Shown here: piece by piece, positions 15,922 to 20,470 of the stretch | How the letters are laid out: every line of letters begins with the position of its first letter | Position numbering within the stretch: the stretch's first letter is position 1 | Source of the DNA: an uncultured Clostridium sp. | Lineage (GTDB): Bacteria; Bacillota; Clostridia; TANB77; CAG-508 | Assembly: GCA_900557195.1 (NCBI GenBank) | Contig: USRT01000032.1 | Location: 1 to 20,470, forward strand | Direction of reading: 5' to 3' | DNA: 20,470 nt | Made by a program: the position numbers and the translations under genes | The notes under the pieces: generated by a model | The model's database searches: none | Told to the model about the DNA's origin: nothing | Seen by the model: only the letters and a program-made list of their open reading frames with translations

Positions 15922-17500
15922 ATTCAATTCCCAAATATTCATTATATGTAACTTCTCTATCAATTAATTTATCTTGTTTAATATCAATAATTCTATTAGC
16001 TACAGTTTGCATTAATTGGTGGTCATGTGAAGTAAAAATAATATTACCTTTAAACTTTGTCATTCCATCATTTAGAGCTGTAATACTCTCCATATCTAAA
16101 TGGTTAGTTGGCTCGTCAAAAATTAAGAAATTAGATCCTGAAAGCATCATTTTTGAAAGAACACATCTAACCTTTTCTCCTCCTGATAGAACATTAACTT
16201 TCTTTAAAGCTTCTTCTCCTGAAAACAACATTCTACCTAAAAAGCTTCTTACATATGTCTCATCTGGATCTTTTGAATATCCTCTAAGCCAATCTGTAAT
16301 ACTTAAATCAGACTCAAATAAATAACTATTATCTTTTGGGAAATAATTATTCGTTATTGTAGTCCCCCAAACAAGTTCTCCTTCATCTGGCTTAACTTCC
16401 CCTGCGATTATTTGAAATAGTAATGTTTTTGCGTTTTCATTATCTGCTAAAAAAGCAATTTTATCATCTTGTTTTACTGTAAACGAAATATTATCTAATA
16501 GTTTCTCTCCATTTATTGTTTTTGATATATTCTTTACTTGTAAAATTTCTTTTCCTGGTTCTCTATCTGGTTTAAAATCGATATATGGGTACTTTCTATT
16601 TGATGGCTTAATTTCATCTAATTCAATTTTTTCCAATGATTTTTTTCTTGATGTTGCTTGTTTAGATTTTGACGCATTTGCACTAAATCTTGCAATAAAA
16701 GCTTGTAACTCTTTTATTTTTTCTTCTTTCTTCTTATTAGCATCTCTCATTTGTTTTAATACTAATTGACTTGATTCATACCAGAAATCATAATTTCCTG
16801 GATAAACTTTTATCTTTCCAAAATCAACATCAGCAATATGTGTACACACTTTATTTAAAAAATAACGGTCATGTGATACAACGATTACAGTATTTTCAAA
16901 ATTGATTAAAAATTCCTCTAACCAATTAATACTCTTTAAATCCAAATCATTTGTTGGCTCGTCTAATAATAATATATCTGGATTTCCAAATAAACTTTGA
17001 GCAAGTAATACCTTAACCTTTTCTTTAGCTTCTATTTCACTCATTTTTTTATAATGTTTTTCTGCTTCAATCCCCAAGTCATTTAAAAGCATTGCCGCAT
17101 CTGATTCTGCATTCCATCCATCTAGTTCTGCAAATCTCTCTTCTAGTTTTGCAGCTTTCATTCCGTCTTCCTCTGAAAAATCTGATTTTGAATATATAGC
17201 ATCTTTTTCTTTCATAATGTTATATAATTCTTCATTTCCCATAATAACTGTATCTATTACATTATATTCTTCAAATGCAAAGTGGTCTTGCTTTAATACT
17301 GATAATCTTTCTCCTTTATCTAAAGTAACTTCTCCTTTACTTGGTTCTATCTCTCCTGATAAAACCTTTAAAAATGTAGATTTTCCTGCACCATTTGCTC
17401 CAATAATACCATAACAACATCCTTTATTAAATTTAATATTTACATCTTCAAATAGTGTTCTTTTTCCAAATCGTACAGTAACTCCATTTGTATTTAACAT
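15920..17500 (-). CDS. ABC-F family ATPase (YkpA/YbiT-like)
   Basis: 526 aa with two ABC domains in one chain and no membrane segments, the ABC-F (ribosome-associated translation factor) architecture. The first Walker A is canonical (GANGAGKST, 34-42), with DEPTNDLD later. The first signature motif is degraded (MSEIEAKEKVKV in place of LSGGEK). The second domain has a non-canonical Walker A (DNENAKTLL) but a good LSGGEKVR signature and DEPTNHLD. This asymmetry is, as I recall, usual for the YkpA/YbiT branch rather than decay. The linker between domains is basic and helical (ANASKSKQATSRKK), as in P-site tRNA interaction motifs. The ATG follows AGGAGGAAATAAA. Housekeeping rather than antibiotic resistance is the better guess. 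Confidence 0.93.
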   Translation of the reverse strand: MLNTNGVTVRFGKRTLFEDVNIKFNKGCCYGIIGANGAGKSTFLKVLSGEIEPSKGEVTLDKGERLSVLKQDHFAFEEYNVIDTVIMGNEELYNIMKEKDAIYSKSDFSEEDGMKAAKLEERFAELDGWNAESDAAMLLNDLGIEAEKHYKKMSEIEAKEKVKVLLAQSLFGNPDILLLDEPTNDLDLKSINWLEEFLINFENTVIVVSHDRYFLNKVCTHIADVDFGKIKVYPGNYDFWYESSQLVLKQMRDANKKKEEKIKELQAFIARFSANASKSKQATSRKKSLEKIELDEIKPSNRKYPYIDFKPDREPGKEILQVKNISKTINGEKLLDNISFTVKQDDKIAFLADNENAKTLLFQIIAGEVKPDEGELVWGTTITNNYFPKDNSYLFESDLSITDWLRGYSKDPDETYVRSFLGRMLFSGEEALKKVNVLSGGEKVRCVLSKMMLSGSNFLIFDEPTNHLDMESITALNDGMTKFKGNIIFTSHDHQLMQTVANRIIDIKQDKLIDREVTYNEYLGIE

Positions 17501-17532
17501 TTTATTTCCTCCTAGAATTCAATTTATCTCAT

Positions 17533-17561
17533 ATTATATCTCACTTTACTAGATTTTTCAA
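17533..17561 (-). promoter_or_regulatory. Promoter of the ABC-F gene
   Basis: On the minus strand: -35 TTGAAA (17561-17556), 17-bp spacer, -10 TATAAT (17538-17533), about 33 nt before the ATG at 17500. Same pattern as the tex promoter. Confidence 0.75.
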
Positions 17562-17567
17562 TAAAAC

Positions 17568-17611
17568 AAAATATATAGTACAAAATATTTTTATCTTGTA
17601 CTATATATTTT
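17568..17611 (-). terminator. Terminator of the DUF378 gene
   Basis: A 16-bp perfect stem AAAATATATAGTACAA/TTGTACTATATATTTT with a 12-nt loop begins 2 nt after the DUF378 stop. Minus-strand transcripts gain a U-rich end (TTTTGTTTTA). It separates this gene from the ABC-F promoter. Confidence 0.78.
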
Positions 17612-17612
17612 C

Positions 17613-17804
17613 TTAATCTTTATCAAATAATAATTTTATTCCCCATAATCCTGATATTCCTACTAATACATATATTATTCTAGATATTAAACTAGCTGTT
17701 CCAAATATTGTATCTACTAAATTAAAATTAAATAATCCTATTAATCCCCAATTTATTGCTCCAATTACTATTAAAAGTAATGCAATCTTGTCAATCACTT
17801 TCAT
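17613..17804 (-). CDS. DUF378 family small membrane protein
   Basis: 63 aa. Two hydrophobic helices (about 5-27 and 38-58) are joined by a short loop. The N-terminal IGAINWGLIGLFNFNLVD stretch and the later YVLVGISGLWGI are the hallmark of DUF378 (YuzA-like) proteins, whose function is unknown. The start follows GAGGTGAT. Monocistronic, with its own terminator. No defect seen. Confidence 0.93.
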   Translation of the reverse strand: MKVIDKIALLLIVIGAINWGLIGLFNFNLVDTIFGTASLISRIIYVLVGISGLWGIKLLFDKD

Positions 17805-17886
17805 AAAAATATCACCTCTATTGTTAATTTATACTTTTATTTTTACCACAAAAAAATAAATTATTCATAAAAACTAACAAACTAAT

Positions 17887-18834
17887 TTAATCTAGCATAT
17901 CTTTCTTTTTAAGCCATATCATCGCAACAATAGCTGTTAAAATAGAAACTATGGTGATAATAAAAAATCCAAAAATATTATCTTGCATTGGAACTCTTAC
18001 ATTCATTCCCCAAAAACTTGCAACCATTGTTGGAATAGACAAAATAATAGTAATTGATGTTAAAAATTTCATAACACCATTTAAATTATTTGAAATAATA
18101 GAAGCATATGCATCCATTGTTCCATTTAAAATATCACTATATATCTTACTCATCTCTATGGCTTGTTTATTTTCTATAATAGCATCCTCTAATATATCTT
18201 CATCTTCTTCATATAATTTTATTATTTTTCCCCTTAATGTCTTTTCCATTACAACTTCGTTTGCTTTTAATGACGTTGTAAAATATACTAAACTTTTTTC
18301 TAAACTTAATAATTTTAATAATTCTTTATTTTTCATTGAATTTTTCAAAACATTTTCTGCAATCTCGGTTTCTTTATTTATTTTTTTTAATAAATTTAAG
18401 AATGTAGCTGCATTTTGATATAATATTTGGAAAATTAGTCTACTTTTTTTATAAGTAACTATATTTTTATTTATTTTATTTTTTAATTCTTTAATAATAC
18501 TATTATTTTTTAATGATACAGTTATGAAATAATCATCTCTTACTACAATCATTCCTATTGGCATTGTAGTATATATTTCTGAATCATTTTCTTTTTCTAT
18601 TATTGGTATATCTACTATAAAAAGCATTGTGCCATCATCTTCTATGTCAATTCTTGCTTTTTCTTCAGCATCTAAAGAGTATCTAATAAAATCATCTTGA
18701 ATATTAAGATTTTTACATACATCTTCAATCTCTTCTTCACTAGGCGAGACCATATTAATCCAACTTCCCTTTTTATATTCTTTCAATATCTCTGTTTTAT
18801 TATCATCAGTATTTGTGTAATAAATATTAATCAT
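17887..18834 (-). CDS. CorA-family divalent cation transporter
   Basis: 315 aa. A long cytoplasmic N-terminal alpha/beta domain and stalk helix are followed by two C-terminal transmembrane helices (about 253-273 and 289-308) with the signature GMN at 276-278 (FWGMNVRVP) between them. The family forms pentameric Mg2+/Co2+ channels, with ions selected at the GMN loop. The C-terminus is basic (LKKKD), as expected for the cytosolic side. The ATG follows AGGGGTGA. Ion specificity cannot be told from sequence. Confidence 0.94.
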   Translation of the reverse strand: MINIYYTNTDDNKTEILKEYKKGSWINMVSPSEEEIEDVCKNLNIQDDFIRYSLDAEEKARIDIEDDGTMLFIVDIPIIEKENDSEIYTTMPIGMIVVRDDYFITVSLKNNSIIKELKNKINKNIVTYKKSRLIFQILYQNAATFLNLLKKINKETEIAENVLKNSMKNKELLKLLSLEKSLVYFTTSLKANEVVMEKTLRGKIIKLYEEDEDILEDAIIENKQAIEMSKIYSDILNGTMDAYASIISNNLNGVMKFLTSITIILSIPTMVASFWGMNVRVPMQDNIFGFFIITIVSILTAIVAMIWLKKKDMLD

Positions 18835-18869
18835 ATGGTATCACCCCTTATTTTTATAAATCCATTAAA

Positions 18870-18899
18870 ATTATACCATATATTTGTGATGCTAGTCTA
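18870..18899 (-). promoter_or_regulatory. Promoter of the CorA gene
   Basis: On the minus strand: -10 TATAAT (18875-18870), with TAGACT (18899-18894) 18 bp upstream as a 4/6 match to TTGACA. About 35 nt before the ATG. Confidence 0.5.
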
Positions 18900-18960
18900 T
18901 AATTAATTATTTAAAAATACAAAGTATAATTATTGTTATAGTTTATGTTATTTTTCCATA

Positions 18961-18991
18961 TAAAAATAGAGAGTTCCCACAACTCTCTATT
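18961..18991 (-). terminator. Terminator of tRNA-Lys
   Basis: An 11-bp perfect stem AATAGAGAGTT/AACTCTCTATT with a 5-nt loop is followed on the minus strand by TTTTA. It lies 9 nt beyond the tRNA 3' end. Confidence 0.85.
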
Positions 18992-19000
18992 ACTCTTGTA

Positions 19001-19076
19001 TGGTGGGCAATCGGGGGGTCGAACCCCGGACCTTCTGATTAAGAGTCAGCTGCTCTACCAACTGAGCTAATCACCC
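19001..19076 (-). tRNA. tRNA-Lys(CTT)
   Basis: A 76-nt cloverleaf including encoded CCA (19001-19003). The acceptor stem GGGTGAT/ATTGCCC contains two G-T pairs. The D-arm contains TAGCTCAGTTGGTAGAGC. The anticodon loop CTCTTAA gives anticodon CTT (19041-19043), and the T-arm is CCGGGGTTCGAACCCC-like. The outermost pair of the anticodon stem (27-43) is a G-A mismatch. The tRNA reads AAG; a TTT-anticodon lysine tRNA must lie elsewhere. Confidence 0.93.
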
Positions 19077-19249
19077 ATATTATTTAATATCTAAAAAATA
19101 ATTCATTGTCTATTAATCTATAAATTATATTTTTTCCGATACATATTATTATACTTCTAAATAATAATATTGTCAATAAAAATTATATTAAATTATTAAA
19201 GATTGTAAAGAAGGAGCTATGCGAAATATCAGAAAAAATAAATAATATT

Positions 19250-20470
19250 GTGAATAAGATAGATATAACGAATATTTATACTAATCTATATGATTTGGCA
19301 TATGTTTATGAAGAACAAGATTTGATGAATATACAACATTTGAGTGGGTTAATGTGCGATGCAATGGATAAGATTGTACTGTTGAAAAGTAGACAAACAT
19401 CAATAAATATGGATAAATTTACGCAACAGCTTACGGAAGAAAGAGATGAGGATGAAATTGAGTTTGCGCTGATTCTAAATTTGTTTTTATCTAACGATAA
19501 AGGAAATCAAAATATACTAAGTTTTTCCGGTGGCAGAGAGTCGTATATTTATTATATAAAATTGATTGAAGAAGTTGAGAAATATCAACGTTTTTATAGA
19601 ATAAGAGATGAAGTCACATATAATAAATATTATGTAGAAAATGCCGATGGTAAAGTAATACGATTAAGTTTAGTTAATTTGAATATTGAAAAGTCTAAAG
19701 TGTCTGGTCAAAGAAGGGCAGATGTCAGACGACATTTGGCAGGGAAAAATGGTAGAAACGAAGAAGTTTGGAAGAGATATAACCTTATAATAAGAGATGT
19801 TGCAGACGCTATGTATCAATATTACTTTGATAACGGATTTGTTGTTGGAAAAGAAGTAGAAGCTATAATTGGCGAAATAAGGAACATTATTGCCGAAGAA
19901 TTTGGTTACGAAGACAGTTATTTACTTAATATGGACGATAAAACAGTTGAGTTTTGTTATTCGGTACTAATCGTTATTATAGTTGTATGGAAAATTACTG
20001 AAAATGTCCAGTGTGGCAGAGATGATTTTATTAAATATTATTTTCCAATTTTTGGGGAAGGGATTTTAAAATATTTGGAAGAGGCAGGACTAAAGGGTGA
20101 TAGAGAAATAATTGAACAAGTTTTTTTGTACGATAAAAATAAGACGTCTCCATATGATTTGATTTATGCACCTTTTATTCAATTAGAAGATAAAAGGACT
20201 TATGGAATTATTAGTATCTGTAAGCGTTTTGATTGGTCACTGTTTTTAAGAAAAAGGTTGGTAAATGGTGGTATTGTAGCAAAAGAGTATGGTCATGAAT
20301 TTGAAATGATGCTATCAGAAATGTTTGAACACTATAAATGGAGAGTTTTAGAACGAGGTTATAAGATTAAACAAAATGGAAAGGTTATTACAGACTGTGA
20401 TTTGATTGTGTATTGTAAGGGGATGCTGTTAGTAGTACAAGCAAAAGCCATTACAAAGGGAAAAGGAGCT
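19250..20470 (+). CDS. Unrecognised protein with C-terminal PD-(D/E)XK-like (QAK) domain; 5' end doubtful, runs off the window
   Basis: Not recognised as a family. The frame is open from 19124 to the window edge. Protein-like sequence begins before any usable start: KIVKKELCEISEKINN is encoded from about 19199. The first in-frame GTG is at 19250 and the first ATG at 19325, neither with a proper RBS, so the gene may be 5'-truncated. The middle is mixed helical/strand with a hydrophobic helix (YSVLIVIIVVW). Near the visible end are a conserved-looking Glu (HEFEMMLSEMF), an Asp (TDCDLIVY) and LLVVQAKA. That E...D...QxK order matches Mrr/NERD-like restriction-endonuclease folds with Q in motif III. 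TTG and G-ending codons (GCG, ACG, CTG, GGG) are more frequent than in neighbours, which suggests transfer or a contig join. A defence-type nuclease is possible but unproven. Confidence 0.65.
   Translation, partial: MNKIDITNIYTNLYDLAYVYEEQDLMNIQHLSGLMCDAMDKIVLLKSRQTSINMDKFTQQLTEERDEDEIEFALILNLFLSNDKGNQNILSFSGGRESYIYYIKLIEEVEKYQRFYRIRDEVTYNKYYVENADGKVIRLSLVNLNIEKSKVSGQRRADVRRHLAGKNGRNEEVWKRYNLIIRDVADAMYQYYFDNGFVVGKEVEAIIGEIRNIIAEEFGYEDSYLLNMDDKTVEFCYSVLIVIIVVWKITENVQCGRDDFIKYYFPIFGEGILKYLEEAGLKGDREIIEQVFLYDKNKTSPYDLIYAPFIQLEDKRTYGIISICKRFDWSLFLRKRLVNGGIVAKEYGHEFEMMLSEMFEHYKWRVLERGYKIKQNGKVITDCDLIVYCKGMLLVVQAKAITKGKGA

Noticed and set aside
15920..17500. Degenerate Walker A and signature motifs in the ABC-F gene as signs of decay
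   Set aside because: The same asymmetry is, to my recollection, usual in the YkpA/YbiT branch, and the frame is intact with good RBS and promoter.
18961..19080. tRNA-Lys as an integration site with attL/attR
   Set aside because: The foreign-looking gene lies on the 5' side of the tRNA, no repeat of the tRNA 3' end is visible, and no integrase is present in the window.
19219..19245. ATG preceded by AAGGAG as a start for the last gene
   Set aside because: Only 2 nt separate the SD from the ATG, it is in another frame from the long open frame, and it stops after 8 codons.

Overview
The window is 20.5 kb of very AT-rich DNA with strong AGGAGG-type ribosome binding sites, short intergenic gaps and a Firmicutes gene repertoire (tex, a YkpA/YbiT-like ABC-F ATPase, DUF378, CorA, HtrA, a one-module NRPS with a reductase release domain). 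It looks like a low-GC, probably anaerobic Clostridia-type genome, possibly from a gut lineage. That placement is inference; there is no rRNA or other phylogenetic marker here.

Layout: (1) 1-100, the 3' part of tRNA-Arg(ACG) and its terminator. (2) 251-2657, an SDR oxidoreductase with a helical C-terminal extension (minus), divergent from an overlapping pair (plus): a small protein and a P-loop kinase-like protein that look like paralogues, the first having lost its Walker A glycines. (3) 2841-5470, a minus-strand operon of HtrA serine protease followed by an FAD oxidoreductase fused to a Rieske domain. (4) 5700-13278, a plus-strand signalling-like block: an NRPS (C-A-PCP-R), a membrane histidine kinase overlapping it by 11 nt, then a REC-HD-GYP response regulator. 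(5) 13575-18834, minus-strand housekeeping genes: tex, an ABC-F ATPase, a DUF378 membrane protein and a CorA transporter. (6) tRNA-Lys(CTT), then a plus-strand gene running off the right edge. That last gene has no credible start, a C-terminal PD-(D/E)XK-like (QAK) nuclease motif and different codon habits.

The most striking observation is that both long genes of the NRPS/kinase operon are broken by a +1 frame change at the same 7-mer, TTCGGAT. In each case the zero frame reads xTT CGG, and skipping one base (xTT C GGA) restores a conserved family motif: the NYIxWANK segment of the adenylation domain and the GTGLGL G2 box of the kinase. By hand scan of every CGG on the coding strands, these are the only two in-frame CGG codons among roughly 6,000 codons in the window. 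The simplest reading is a shared +1 recoding site at a very rare or undecoded arginine codon. It would couple production of a full-length peptide-aldehyde synthetase to a full-length sensor kinase. Coincident indels, decay or assembly error remain possible.

If the shift is real, the cassette could work as follows. The NRPS makes an N-acyl amino aldehyde or a derivative, the membrane kinase senses something, and the HD-GYP regulator changes cyclic-di-GMP. The NRPS and HD-GYP genes have near-identical promoters (TTGCTT plus a T-tract, then TATAAT), which supports shared control.
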